Of a stretch of 64,000 nt of DNA, positions 14,714 through 23,823 are shown piece after piece. The notes beneath the pieces were generated by a model. It was not told where the DNA came from. It searched no databases and saw only the letters and a list, made by a program, of their open reading frames with translations. Positions within the stretch are counted from its first letter, which is position 1. Each line of letters begins with the position of its first letter. The stretch is from assembly GCA_900768535.1 (NCBI GenBank), contig CAAGDE010000001.1, positions 17,966-81,965 of the forward strand, read 5' to 3'. This DNA comes from Clostridia bacterium. Lineage in GTDB: Bacteria > Bacillota > Clostridia > Oscillospirales > CAG-272. A program made the translations under genes and the position numbers.

Positions 14714-17113
14714 TTACTCCCCGAACAGCTCGAACAGGACATCCTCCGACGGTTCGGGGAGGCGGAGTGCCTGAATTTCACGGAGCGCGCGGGCGGGGGC
14801 GGCGGCGTGTGCCTGTGCGATCTTCCAGACGGCGGTTTTTGTCTCCACGGGAAGCTGCGCCTGCATCAGAAACGCAAAAACACGGTCTGCACGGTCGGAA
14901 CCGCTGTCGGGGAAGCAGTTCTCAAGCGTTACAACCAGCACTTCCCCCGGCGGGAGCGGCTCCGTCTCCACCGTCAGCGTGCGGGTGTCCTTATCATAGA
15001 CCGCACCGGGCAAGTCTTTTGCGCGAACTCCCGGTGCAAAGCCGCGGAAATGCAGACGCCGGGTGCGGGAAGCGGGGAGCAGGTCGGTGTCGCCTTCGGT
15101 TTCCGCCGTCAGCGTGGCAGAGCCGTCCGACCAGTCCAGCCGGAAGCGGGTAAATGTGCACTTCCCGGTCTTCCAGCCGTCTCCGTCTCCGGCATCCTCA
15201 AAGAGCGTATACTGCCCGGAGGCGCCGGGGAAGATGTAGACATCCAGTGCGGCAGGGTTGCCGGTTTCCATGCTGTCTTCCGCAGATGCCAGCGGGATGA
15301 TTGCGCCCGCGGGGGCAAGCACCGGCATCCGGTCAATCCCGCGTGCCAGTGTTGTGCGTCCCTGCCCGCGGTAGACCCTGCCGGAGAAGACATCGGTCCA
15401 TAGCCCGTCCGGAATCCAAACAGGAACACGTGCCATGCCGGTTTGAAAATCTGTGGGGGACGTGATCGGGCAGACCAGCAGTCCGGGACCGAAGAAATAC
15501 TGATTCGGGAAGCAGTAGGCGTCCGGTTCGTCCGGATAGCGGTAATAGAGCGGGGTGAGCATCGGCACGAGCTCGGTGTGCGCCGTGTACATGGCGGTGT
15601 AGAGATAGGGGATCAGGCGGTGGCGCAGGACGAACCAGTATTTCGCCCGCCGTGCGGTCTCCTCGCCCCAGACCCACGGCTCCTTGGCACAGAACGGGTT
15701 GTTGCTTGCGTGCATCCGCAGGACTGGGGAGAAGACCCCGAACTGAAGCCAGCGCAGGTAAAGCTCCCGTTCCCGCACGCCTGCTTTGAAGCCGCCGATA
15801 TCGTGACTCCAGCAGCCGTAGCCGACATTTGCGGCGGTGGCTGTGAAGTAGGGCTGGAAGGTGAGTGATGACCAGGTTGCTACGGTATCGCCGGAGAAGC
15901 CGAAGGGGTAACGGTGACTGCCAAGCCCCGCGTACCGGGAGAGAATCATGCCGCGGCGCGTGTGGCTGTTGGCGGCAAGATAATGGTAATGGTTCAGTGC
16001 CCAGAGCGGATCCAGCCCGGAGGTGCCGCTCTCTGTGCCCTGCTGCCAGTCGATCCACCAGAAGTCCGCTCCGGCGTCCTCCTGCGGGTAGATCAGGCAG
16101 GAAAAATAGGCATCCCAATGCCGGAGCGACGCGGCATCGAAGCGCACCGGGTCACCGCAGGCGGGATCCATTCCCATCCGCACCGCCATATCCCGGTATG
16201 CGTCCTCATACGCCTGAACCCCGTCGGCAGGGTGCAGGTTGAGGGCGGAATGCAGACCGCGCCGATGAAGATCGCCGAGAAAGCGTGCGGGGTCGGGGAA
16301 CAGGTCGCGGTTCCAGCTGTAGCCCGTCCAGCCTCTGCCGTATTCCGGGGGAATGTCGGTTTTGTGCCAATCCATGTCGAGCACGGCGACCGAGAAGGGA
16401 TACCCCTCGGAGCGGAACCGGTCCATCAGGGCGAGGTAGTCATCGGCGGTATACCGGCGGTACCGGCTCCACCAGTTGCCCAGCGCCCAGCGCGGCACCA
16501 TGGGCGGCGCACCGCAAAGGCGGTAGAAATCCGCAATTGCACCGGTATAATCGTGCCCGTAGCAGAGGAAATAGGCATCGGTGTTGCCGGGGCGGCGCGG
16601 TGCGGTCGAACCGTCCTCTTCCAGCAGGCGTGTTCCGGAATCGTCAAACCAGCTTCTCCCGGAGGAATCGAGCAGACCGAAGCCGAGCGGGCAGGCGCCG
16701 TCCAGCTTATCCAGTGTGCGCGCGGTGCCCATGAGGTTATGGTGGCGCGGGGGATTGCCGTAGGTATCGGTGCCGTATTTCCAGCAGGCGCCGTAGTTTG
16801 TGTAGCGGTTTTTCGCGTCAATACGAAGGGAATCGGGGGTAAAGGCGCCCCCGCGATAGGTCAGCCGGAACGCCTCGGTGGAGAGCTCCAGCACGCCCTC
16901 ACGCTCGGTGACATGAAATTCGGGCGTCGGAAAATCGCGGCAGAGAACCGTCTGTGACGGTCGGTCTTCAAAAATGCCGTCCGGGCTGTATTCCATGCGC
17001 AACAGGCGGGATGTCAGAACGGTGAAGCGGTAGGTCCTGCCGCAGACTTCGCTTTCCGCGCGGCTTTTCGGACGGACATCAAAGGCGTCCGTCAGACGTT
17101 GGTTCCAGTTCAT
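14714..17113 (-). CDS. GH31 alpha-glycosidase
   Basis: This is a 799-aa protein without a signal peptide, hence cytoplasmic. The chosen start (MNWNQ) lies 7 nt after the stop of the 42-aa peptide; an earlier in-frame ATG would overlap that peptide. The N-terminal beta-sandwich is followed by the TIM barrel: YPFSVAVLDMDWHKTD, Asp355 in FWWIDWQQG (nucleophile position), Asp409 in GFSGDTVATW (acid/base position), HDIGGFKAG and RMHASNNP. Family members cleave alpha-glucosidic or alpha-xylosidic links and related bonds. The closest pattern is the subgroup with WIDWQQG. Its place among secreted genes suggests that it finishes digestion of an imported fragment. Confidence 0.9.
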   Translation of the reverse strand: MNWNQRLTDAFDVRPKSRAESEVCGRTYRFTVLTSRLLRMEYSPDGIFEDRPSQTVLCRDFPTPEFHVTEREGVLELSTEAFRLTYRGGAFTPDSLRIDAKNRYTNYGACWKYGTDTYGNPPRHHNLMGTARTLDKLDGACPLGFGLLDSSGRSWFDDSGTRLLEEDGSTAPRRPGNTDAYFLCYGHDYTGAIADFYRLCGAPPMVPRWALGNWWSRYRRYTADDYLALMDRFRSEGYPFSVAVLDMDWHKTDIPPEYGRGWTGYSWNRDLFPDPARFLGDLHRRGLHSALNLHPADGVQAYEDAYRDMAVRMGMDPACGDPVRFDAASLRHWDAYFSCLIYPQEDAGADFWWIDWQQGTESGTSGLDPLWALNHYHYLAANSHTRRGMILSRYAGLGSHRYPFGFSGDTVATWSSLTFQPYFTATAANVGYGCWSHDIGGFKAGVRERELYLRWLQFGVFSPVLRMHASNNPFCAKEPWVWGEETARRAKYWFVLRHRLIPYLYTAMYTAHTELVPMLTPLYYRYPDEPDAYCFPNQYFFGPGLLVCPITSPTDFQTGMARVPVWIPDGLWTDVFSGRVYRGQGRTTLARGIDRMPVLAPAGAIIPLASAEDSMETGNPAALDVYIFPGASGQYTLFEDAGDGDGWKTGKCTFTRFRLDWSDGSATLTAETEGDTDLLPASRTRRLHFRGFAPGVRAKDLPGAVYDKDTRTLTVETEPLPPGEVLVVTLENCFPDSGSDRADRVFAFLMQAQLPVETKTAVWKIAQAHAAAPARALREIQALRLPEPSEDVLFELFGE

Positions 17114-17120
17114 ACCGTTG

Positions 17121-17249
17121 TCAGTAGCTTTCGCCGTCACCGTATCCGTTTCCGTCAACGCTCAGCTGTCCGCCGGCTTCCGATGTCCGTACAATGTCTC
17201 CGTCTGCCAGCCGGATGTACCGTGCCGTCGGTGTTTCATAGCTTTTCAT
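17121..17249 (-). CDS. Small YxxP-motif peptide (42 aa), copy 2
   Basis: The ATG follows GGGAGGAAACACATC, a strong ribosome site. The peptide begins MKSYETPTARYIRLADGDIV and continues RTSEAGGQ, ending in a Gly/Asp-rich tail. It has no signal or membrane segment. The gene lies 29 nt after the LamG-like protein gene and 7 nt before the GH31 gene. It aligns with the peptides at 9573-9683 and 52212-52346 at Tyr, Pro, Ala, the Asp-hydrophobic pair and Ser. Its own strong ribosome site argues that it is translated. Function unknown. Confidence 0.75.
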   Translation of the reverse strand: MKSYETPTARYIRLADGDIVRTSEAGGQLSVDGNGYGDGESY

Positions 17250-17278
17250 GATGTGTTTCCTCCCGTAAAGTATGATTT

Positions 17279-18583
17279 TTATACTGCCGGAGCCTGTGCG
17301 ATCAGTACGCCGGCACGGTAGATGACCGTATAGGCAGTGCCGGCGGTCCGGACTCCGCCCTTTTCGAACCACGGAGTGACCGTAAAGGTCGCGGTACCGA
17401 CCGCATCCGGGATTCCCGTGATCGAGTAAGCCATCAGATATCTGCCGCCGAGCGCCTCGGCATTGACCAGCACCGTACTGCTGTCGGCGGCGGTTGCCAG
17501 AAGCCCGGTATAGACCGTGTTCAGCGCACGGCCGTAGGTCTTGGCGGATACACTGCCGGCTTCGTAGACTGCGTCAATGGTGAATCCGACCGCGCTGTAG
17601 TCCGTCGAATCCACGGTTGCAATGAACCGGACGCCGAAGCTGCCGTCGGCGGTACGGCTTTCCTGACAGCCGCGATAGACCACGCCCGTACCGGCGGTTC
17701 CGTCCGTGTCAAGATGCGCGTTCCGCGTGGTGACCGTAATGTTGGTAAACTGCACGTCCCAGCGGTCCGCATTGGATTCATAGTAAAACATCACCGGCGC
17801 GTCCGCCCACTGACCGTAGGAGACCGCAATCAGATCATCGTCCACATAGCTTTCGATCTTTGCCGTGCAGGTCCTGCCGTCTGCCGTGTAGGTTCCCTTT
17901 GTGCAGGTGACCGAAACGTAGACGGACTTATTTCTTGCCGGTTTGGTGGTCATCGCCGCGCAGTCCGCATCGGTGCGGATACCGTTTTCCAGTGTGTAAG
18001 CGGCATACGTGCCGAATGCATTTCCGGTAAAGCCGGTGAAGCTGAAATTGTCGTATCCGTTGAAATACCGGATGCCGTCCGCTTCCGTTGCTGCATTGTA
18101 GAACAGCGCCAGCCCGAATGCGCCGCCGGTCGGTTTGTACTGACGCTCGATATAGGAGACGGTAAACTGATCCAGCCCCGTCATTGCGGCGGTGGGAACC
18201 ACGGTCAGAAATCCTTTTCCGGCGTTCGGTTCCGCTTCGTTACTCATCGAGAACAAATTTTTTGAGGTGGTTTCTCCGGCGTGTTTTCCCTGCAGACTCA
18301 GTTTCTTTGATGTTACTTCAAACTGCTTTCCGTCCATATTCGGAAAATCCGTGTAGCCCGAACCGACGATTTTCTGATCGTAGAGATTGTCCAGCGGTGT
18401 TTTTCCGTCCAGGGTGTGCGCGGTGTCATTGCCGGCGGTGAGATCAGCCAGCTTTTTACCCACATGATCCTCCGAATACACCGTGCGGGTATCGGGATTG
18501 TAGACGGGCTCCGCCCCTGCGGGAAGGGCAAACAGCGGAACGGCTAACGCGAGAATGAGAAGCAGGGTAACAAATCGTTTCAT
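17279..18583 (-). CDS. Secreted LamG-like protein with C-terminal beta domain
   Basis: The protein is 434 aa. The start at 18583 is behind ACGGAGGAAACC; the longer frame lacks a site. The signal peptide ends at LPAGAEP. Residues of about 35-300 are a LamG-like region paralogous to that of the 734-aa protein at 12217-14421. The last 125 residues form a domain beginning GSFGVRFIATVDS, with YGRALNTVY and RYLMAYSITGI. A similar 'G-x-R-F' domain appears in the secreted proteins at 48630 and 50524. It has no catalytic motif. It is probably a glycan- or surface-binding protein, cotranscribed with the solute-binding lipoprotein upstream. Confidence 0.75.
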   Translation of the reverse strand: MKRFVTLLLILALAVPLFALPAGAEPVYNPDTRTVYSEDHVGKKLADLTAGNDTAHTLDGKTPLDNLYDQKIVGSGYTDFPNMDGKQFEVTSKKLSLQGKHAGETTSKNLFSMSNEAEPNAGKGFLTVVPTAAMTGLDQFTVSYIERQYKPTGGAFGLALFYNAATEADGIRYFNGYDNFSFTGFTGNAFGTYAAYTLENGIRTDADCAAMTTKPARNKSVYVSVTCTKGTYTADGRTCTAKIESYVDDDLIAVSYGQWADAPVMFYYESNADRWDVQFTNITVTTRNAHLDTDGTAGTGVVYRGCQESRTADGSFGVRFIATVDSTDYSAVGFTIDAVYEAGSVSAKTYGRALNTVYTGLLATAADSSTVLVNAEALGGRYLMAYSITGIPDAVGTATFTVTPWFEKGGVRTAGTAYTVIYRAGVLIAQAPAV

Positions 18584-18622
18584 GTTGGTTTCCTCCGTTT
18601 TTTTACAGAAATTCATGTTGGA

Positions 18623-20152
18623 TTACGGAATTTCGCGCAATTTGGCAACGATGCCGGCGAGCGCGTCCTGCAGAGCACTTTCTTCCCCTTTGTAGGTAGA
18701 GGTCCAGCTCCGGTCCCCTTCACCCAGAGCGGAGCGGAACATCCGGTAGGTTGCATTGTTGTAGTTGCCGAGGTTGAAGGAGGAGCAGAGCAGACGTCCG
18801 ATGTCAAAGGATGCGGTACTCCGGATCAGGTCAAAGATCCGGCTGGTGCTGTCATCCTTGGAGTAGCGCTTCTGCATGGTGGTGACGAAAACCGCCGGGG
18901 TTGTCGTGCGGTATGCCGCCGAACCCAGCGCCTCCAGCACGGCGGACGCCCGGCTCCGGTCGCTGACATCGCGCGGGATGCTCCAGAGTGAGTAGGTGAA
19001 GCCGACGGTGGTGACGTAGGACGTTTGGCTTTCGTCATATTTCGGCACCGGAAGGATCCCGAAATCCACCCGGTAGCTGCTGCCCTCCGCATTCAGCACC
19101 TGGTGCAGATAATAGATCGGTCGCAGGTCGAACAGGACGTTTCCCTGCGCGAAGTAGGGTTGCAGAAACCAGTCATTGTCATTGTAAGCGAGCCACGCGC
19201 TGTCGGTGGCAAAGAAATCGGCGAGTTTTGTCAGCAGAGTCTGCGTTTTCTCACTCCCGAAGGTTGGGGAAATGGTCAGAAGCCCGTCATCGTTCCGTTC
19301 GGTGGTCCGCAGTCCGGAGCCGAAAAAGAAGGAGTCCCCGTAAATTGCCAGGGTGGTAAAGCCGAAGCGGTCCTTCTCGGTCTTTCCCTCGGCACCGTCG
19401 ATGTCACCGCTGACAACGGACGCCATTTCCATCATGAGGGGGAGCGTCCAGGCGCCGTTCAGTGCCGCCTCATCGGGGTCGTAGGTCTCGGTCAGTGTGT
19501 AGCTTTCCATCAGATCCCGGTTGTAGAGCACTGCAAACATACTCCAGAGCAGATTGGTGGAAAGGTCTCCCGATGCGAAGTAGAGCCGGTTTTCCACCAG
19601 CGCTTCCGCAGTCAGGTTATCCGGCCACCACGGCATATCCGGATCAAAGTAGTCGGTCTGCATCAGGTCGAGACAGTAGCCCCGCACCATCATGGCACCG
19701 CCGACCATTGTATAGGAGGCGACCAGATCATAGTTTTCGGTGCTCTTGCCGACCGTGCTGTCCAGGTGCCGCAGGAACGAGGTCTGATGTCCGCCGTCGC
19801 CGTCCCGACCGATGAAGTTCAGCACCACATTCAGCCGTTCCTCCACATTGCTGTTCCGCGCAAAGACTGCATTTTCGATGGTGGTCAGTGCGGTGTCGCT
19901 GTCTGTCGAAAATTCGTAGGTCGGCGCGTTGTTCCAGTAAAGGATGTTGATCTTTTCCTTTCCGTAATCAAGACTGTCGGGAAGGTGATCGAGCAGATAG
20001 CCGTCGCTGTCGTGGAGTCCGTCTCCTGTGTCGGGAGGGTCGGTTTTTTCCGAGGTTTCGTTGCCCGGGTCGGTTTTGCCGCCGCACGCGGCGAGGGGGA
20101 GCGCCAGACACAGCACCAGCAGGAGTGTCTGCATACGCAAAAGAATTTTCAT
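18623..20152 (-). CDS. Extracellular solute-binding lipoprotein (family 1 type)
   Basis: The protein is 509 aa. The start at 20152 follows GAAAGGAGG. It has a lipoprotein signal with the lipobox PLAAC. The mature part has ABC sugar-binding-protein character: INILYWNN, VFARNSNVEERLNVVLNF, VLYNRDLMESY, GAWTLPLMMEMA, DFGILPVPKYDESQ and GFTYSLWSIP. It would bind an oligosaccharide at the membrane. No permease or ATPase gene is nearby, so it is an orphan binding protein. It heads cassette B, divergent from the AraC gene at 20346; a possible -10 (TACAAT on the minus strand, 20181-20186) lies upstream. Confidence 0.85.
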   Translation of the reverse strand: MKILLRMQTLLLVLCLALPLAACGGKTDPGNETSEKTDPPDTGDGLHDSDGYLLDHLPDSLDYGKEKINILYWNNAPTYEFSTDSDTALTTIENAVFARNSNVEERLNVVLNFIGRDGDGGHQTSFLRHLDSTVGKSTENYDLVASYTMVGGAMMVRGYCLDLMQTDYFDPDMPWWPDNLTAEALVENRLYFASGDLSTNLLWSMFAVLYNRDLMESYTLTETYDPDEAALNGAWTLPLMMEMASVVSGDIDGAEGKTEKDRFGFTTLAIYGDSFFFGSGLRTTERNDDGLLTISPTFGSEKTQTLLTKLADFFATDSAWLAYNDNDWFLQPYFAQGNVLFDLRPIYYLHQVLNAEGSSYRVDFGILPVPKYDESQTSYVTTVGFTYSLWSIPRDVSDRSRASAVLEALGSAAYRTTTPAVFVTTMQKRYSKDDSTSRIFDLIRSTASFDIGRLLCSSFNLGNYNNATYRMFRSALGEGDRSWTSTYKGEESALQDALAGIVAKLREIP

Positions 20153-20272
20153 GGATAGCCTCCTTTCTGTTATCGGTTCCATTGTAGCATAAATCCGTGG
20201 CAATAGATATAAAAACACGCCAAAATAAGATGTCATATTTTTATATTTTCATTAAAAGTGACGGGGAAAAGC

Positions 20273-20301
20273 TTGACTTTTCCGACCGGGTATGATATAA
20301 T
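20273..20301 (+). promoter_or_regulatory. Sigma-A promoter of the AraC gene
   Basis: TTGACT at 20273-20278 and TATAAT at 20296-20301, spacer 17 nt, in the divergent space between the binding-protein gene and araC-type gene. Confidence 0.85.
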
Positions 20302-20345
20302 GGGGATAACCGCAATCAGGCACTGCTGAAGGAAAGGAGACTGCC

Positions 20346-21185
20346 ATGCCCGACACTGCCGACCATTACCGTTATACGCCAAAGAAGGCACCGATCAGCA
20401 TTCTGCATACCCACCGGCAGGCGGATTACAGCCGGAAGTATGTGCATATGCACAATCACACCGAAATGCTGTTCATCACCAGCCACAGTGACGCGCTGGT
20501 CTTCAACAACGGCAACCGGCACGCAGTGCGCACCCCCGCGCTGATCATTCATAAGGCGGGGTCCTACCATTACACCGATTCCAGCTCCAACGGGGAGGAC
20601 GGCTACAGCAGTGACTGTATCTTCTTTGACATGAAGTACCTGGAGCAGGTTCCGGAAGGCTTTCTGCACAGCCGCGAGCTGTTCCATGACGACTGTATGA
20701 TCCTGCCGCTGACCGATGCGGAGACCGTCGCTTTCGGGGAATGGATCCGTCTGCTTTACGCGCAGGAGGGCTATCACAAAAAAATGCTGTTCCTGCTGCT
20801 GATCATTCTCGATGAGGTGGTGCGCCTGCGGCGGGAGCGTCAGACGGTTTGCCTGAACAATCCGGATAACTATATTTTTGATGTGACGCAGTACCTAATG
20901 ACGCATTTCAGCGAGCCGTTGACCACGGGACAGCTTGCCCAGCAGTTTCACGTCAGCGTGTCAAAAATCAATGCTGACTTCAATCGGGCAACGAACCGGA
21001 CGATCAAGGATTTCTGTCAGGGACTGCGGCTGGAGCAGGTGTGCAGGATGCTGTCGGAAACCGATGATCCGATAGCGCAGATTGCCTACAGCTGCGGATT
21101 TTCGAGCGAGAGCTATCTGATTCAGGCGTTCCGCCGCCATACCGGTACCACCCCCAGCAGCTACCGTAAAAAATGCCGCGAATGA
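20346..21185 (+). CDS. AraC-family transcription regulator
   Basis: A 279-aa regulator starting behind GAAAGGAG. The N-terminal cupin-like sensor has HMHNHTEMLFITSH and HKAGSYHYTD. The C-terminal double helix-turn-helix (about 185-279) shows LTTGQLAQQFHVSVSKINADF and PIAQIAYSCGFSSESYLIQAFRRHTGTTPSSYR, the canonical AraC ending. It is divergent from cassette B and most likely controls it in response to a sugar. A terminator follows closely. Confidence 0.93.
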   Translation: MPDTADHYRYTPKKAPISILHTHRQADYSRKYVHMHNHTEMLFITSHSDALVFNNGNRHAVRTPALIIHKAGSYHYTDSSSNGEDGYSSDCIFFDMKYLEQVPEGFLHSRELFHDDCMILPLTDAETVAFGEWIRLLYAQEGYHKKMLFLLLIILDEVVRLRRERQTVCLNNPDNYIFDVTQYLMTHFSEPLTTGQLAQQFHVSVSKINADFNRATNRTIKDFCQGLRLEQVCRMLSETDDPIAQIAYSCGFSSESYLIQAFRRHTGTTPSSYRKKCRE

Positions 21186-21197
21186 GGACAAAACCAT

Positions 21198-21223
21198 CGC
21201 CCGCCTTTTTCAAAAGGCGGGCG
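21198..21223 (+). terminator. Intrinsic terminator after AraC gene
   Basis: CGCCCGCCTTTT pairs with AAAAGGCGGGCG around a 2-nt loop and is followed by ATAATTTTAA, 12 nt past the stop. Confidence 0.8.
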
Positions 21224-21256
21224 ATAATTTTAACTGCCAGGATGTTCGCCGGGGCG

Positions 21257-21418
21257 CTAATCTGTTTTTTCATCCGTTTTTGCACGTCTGTCGGCGTTCC
21301 TCTCCCGGCACTCGGTGGGGGTCATTCCGAACTGCTGGCGGAATTTTGTTGCAAAGTAGGTGCGTTCCCCGAATCCGCAGGCGGAGGCGATTTCCTCAAT
21401 GGTCTGCTCGTTTTCAAT
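21257..21418 (-). pseudogene. C-terminal fragment of a second AraC-family regulator
   Basis: The minus strand reads IENEQTIEEIASACGFGERTY, then FATKFRQQFGMTPTECRER and a stop at 21257. This is the second helix-turn-helix of an AraC protein, 53 residues long, and differs from the intact regulator next to it. The upstream part is absent: at about 21420 the sequence switches to an unrelated plus-strand reading frame. It is a truncated remnant or an assembly join. Confidence 0.8.
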
Positions 21419-21420
21419 GA

Positions 21421-22170
21421 CCAATCACGCCAATTACACCCGCGTGAAGCGCACCTATCAGGTGTCGTATGTCATTGACGGGAAAACGGTGGAAACGCGG
21501 TCCGTAGCTTATGGGGACAGCATTCCCACGCCGACCGCCGCCATCCCGGGAAAAGCCGGGTATCCGTATTCCCTGTGGCACGCGGAGACCGATATCGTAA
21601 CGGGAGACACCGCGGTCAATGCGGTCTATGCCGAAAAGCTCTCCTATACCGCCAACAGCAAAGCATCCATCAAGGACGGAGTATACTATATGCCGATTGT
21701 TATGAACAAGCATCCGGACGGACGCGATACGCCTGCCGCCCTGAACCCCGCGCGGGGATATGACAGTCTGATTTTCTACGATTGGGAATCGGACGGTGCC
21801 GCGCCGGACCCGGACAAGCGCATTGACCGGATCCTGACCGACCTGGATCTGTCCTATGAAAAAATCCTCGCGGACGGAACGCTTCTTGGCGCCTACTGCA
21901 GCGGTGGGCAGTACAGCCGCTCCTCGTCGGTTTCCGTAACGGACAGCCGGGTTCCGTTTGATCGCGCACGGCGTTTCAGCGTGCACACCAAGCCTTCGGT
22001 CGATTACGGAGTCCAGCTGTCGATGAGTCTGCCGGAAAACAGCTTTGAAGCCGGCGATGTGCTGGTGCTGTCCTGCTGGATCCGTTTTGTCAGCGCGAAG
22101 GTGGAGAGCAACTGCGGGCAGATCCGGTTTTCCTGCCAGCATCCGACCTCCTATTCCAAAAATCTGAACC
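21421..22170 (+). pseudogene. Internal fragment of a secreted protein (InlB B-repeat plus CBM4/9-like part)
   Basis: The frame opens directly at the junction with TRVKRTYQVSYVIDGKTV and GDSIPTPTAAIPGKAGY, an InlB B-type repeat. From about 21690 it reads like a carbohydrate-binding module of the CBM4/9 kind (DSRVPFDRARRFSVHT, FEAGDVLVLSCWIRF). It stops making sense at about 22170, mid-domain, where another frame takes over. It has no signal peptide, start or end of its own, so it is an internal slice of a large secreted glycan-active protein. Confidence 0.65.
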
Positions 22171-22782
22171 GAGCGCCTGTACGATTCCATCCGAAGGGTG
22201 GAGCAGATCTTCTCCAAGTCGCAGGGGCATTCCAACCTTGGTGTTTCCCTGCCGAACGACAAATCCAAGCCCTACGGTTACACCGAAATGTTCAAGAGCG
22301 GCAGAGCGCTGTTCCTTACGGCAGAGATCAAGGACGCGAGCACCCTGCGGGACATGGAGGAAAAGTTCGGCGTTCTTCCGACGCCGATGTATGACAGAGA
22401 GCAGGGGAGTTACCAGGCGATTCTGGGCGCGCCGGCTCTGCTGACACTGCCCCGGAGGCAAAAGAACCTGGCACACACGGCGCTTGTTTTGGACGCACTG
22501 TCCTATGAATCCGAGGACGTGATGAACACCTATGTTACCAAGATTGTCATGCGGCGGAATCTGCCGAACCCGGATTCCGAACGGATGATGAACATCATTC
22601 ATGACAACCTGACGGTGGAATTCGGCTCCTTCTTTGAGTTCACCGCGCACTACATCAATGAGCTCCGGCTGAGCATCCGCGCCGAGAGCACCGACCCTGC
22701 CTCCCTCGCCGAACGCGAAGCAGACACCATAGACCTGCGCGTGGAAAAATTTTTCGAAAAACTGCAATCCGCAAAAGAATAA
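22171..22782 (+). pseudogene. C-terminal fragment of an extracellular solute-binding protein
   Basis: The frame starts at the junction with ERLYDSIRRVEQIFSKS and continues with MFKSGRALFLTAEI, FGVLPTPMYDREQGSY and LVLDALSYESEDVMNTY, then a natural stop at 22782. These are the later segments of a family-1 solute-binding protein like those at 18623 and 47086 (compare VDFGILPVPKYDE). About 200 residues remain of around 500. It lacks a lipoprotein signal, and a terminator follows it. Confidence 0.75.
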
Positions 22783-22791
22783 GCACGTCAG

Positions 22792-22827
22792 AAAAGCATC
22801 CAGCTTGTTCAAGCAGGGTGCTTTTTT
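22792..22827 (+). terminator. Intrinsic terminator
   Basis: AAAAGCATCC pairs with GGGTGCTTTT (one G-T pair) and the stem runs into a T-tract, 10 nt past the stop at 22782. Confidence 0.8.
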
Positions 22828-22869
22828 ACAGGATTCTGTGTACGGAATTCCATCATTGACAAAAAGGAC

Positions 22870-22898
22870 TTGACTTTTTGAAACAGAAGATGTATAAT
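22870..22898 (+). promoter_or_regulatory. Sigma-A promoter of lipoprotein gene
   Basis: TTGACT at 22870-22875 and TATAAT at 22893-22898 with a 17-nt spacer, 44 nt before the ATG at 22943. Confidence 0.85.
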
Positions 22899-22942
22899 AT
22901 GAATAGAAATGCGGAAATCATCAGGCTTTATCGGAGGAATCC

Positions 22943-23809
22943 ATGCAACAACCAAAAAGGAAAGCACGTTACATCATCATACTGTTGGCAACTGTTCTTG
23001 CCATAATTCAACTGAGCGCCTGCCGTGTCTCCAACGCTTTTCTGCGCGGGAAGGAAGCGGGGCTCTACCCGGATACCTCTGATTTTCCAAATACGAAATG
23101 GAGCTGTAAGGAGTCCGAAATCTCCTTTTGGATTTTGGACGGCGGGGAAAACACGGTCATCGGAACCTATGTGGAAAATCAGAAATCCTATCGGTTGATT
23201 GCAACGTTCTCGTTCTATGAACCGGCGATGGATTTTACGGTTTATTCCTCTACATCCGAGATGAAAAGCCAATATCAGGATTCGACAGGGATTTTTTATA
23301 CGCACTGTGAAAGGCAGGTGCTTGGAACGGTTTCTACCGATTATATTTGTCGGGACGGGGAACTGATCTGTACGGTGCGGGGATCCGACCTGGAGCAATT
23401 TCCGGAGAACCGACAGTTGACTTTTCAGCAGGATCCCGATTACCGTCTGACCGTGCGGAATCACTATGCCTGCGCGGAGCTGAAAATGGAAATGGCTTCG
23501 TTTGCGGAAATTGACGGCTACTACAAAGGAACTGTAGTCATTGACGGAAACCTCTGCATGGTTCAGCTTTTTGAAATCGGAAATAAGAATTACTATGCGG
23601 TTTCCATAGAAAACGGAATTACCAATACCTACAAAACGGGAACCACATCCGAGCTGATACGGATGACCCTGACGCCGGTGGACGGAGGATTGGAGGCACG
23701 CGTGACGGACGAGTATCTCCGGACGCCGCAGCCTTTTCCGGAATGGAAGCAGCAGTGCGCAACCTTCCTGTTTACAGAGGGCGAGTCCGCCACAACGGAG
23801 AAAGACTGA
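22943..23809 (+). CDS. Lipoprotein of unknown function
   Basis: The protein is 288 aa, started behind CGGAGGAATCC. A hydrophobic signal ends in a lipobox (QLSAC). The mature part is beta-rich and lacks a motif I recognise. Notable segments are SKWSC-like FPNTKWSCKE, then FYEPAMDFTVYSS and a final polar tail ending ESATTEKD. It is transcribed from its own promoter together with the small gene 14 nt downstream. Possibly a surface protein made with a partner; no function can be assigned. Confidence 0.75.
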   Translation: MQQPKRKARYIIILLATVLAIIQLSACRVSNAFLRGKEAGLYPDTSDFPNTKWSCKESEISFWILDGGENTVIGTYVENQKSYRLIATFSFYEPAMDFTVYSSTSEMKSQYQDSTGIFYTHCERQVLGTVSTDYICRDGELICTVRGSDLEQFPENRQLTFQQDPDYRLTVRNHYACAELKMEMASFAEIDGYYKGTVVIDGNLCMVQLFEIGNKNYYAVSIENGITNTYKTGTTSELIRMTLTPVDGGLEARVTDEYLRTPQPFPEWKQQCATFLFTEGESATTEKD

Positions 23810-23823
23810 CCGGAGGTGTGAGA

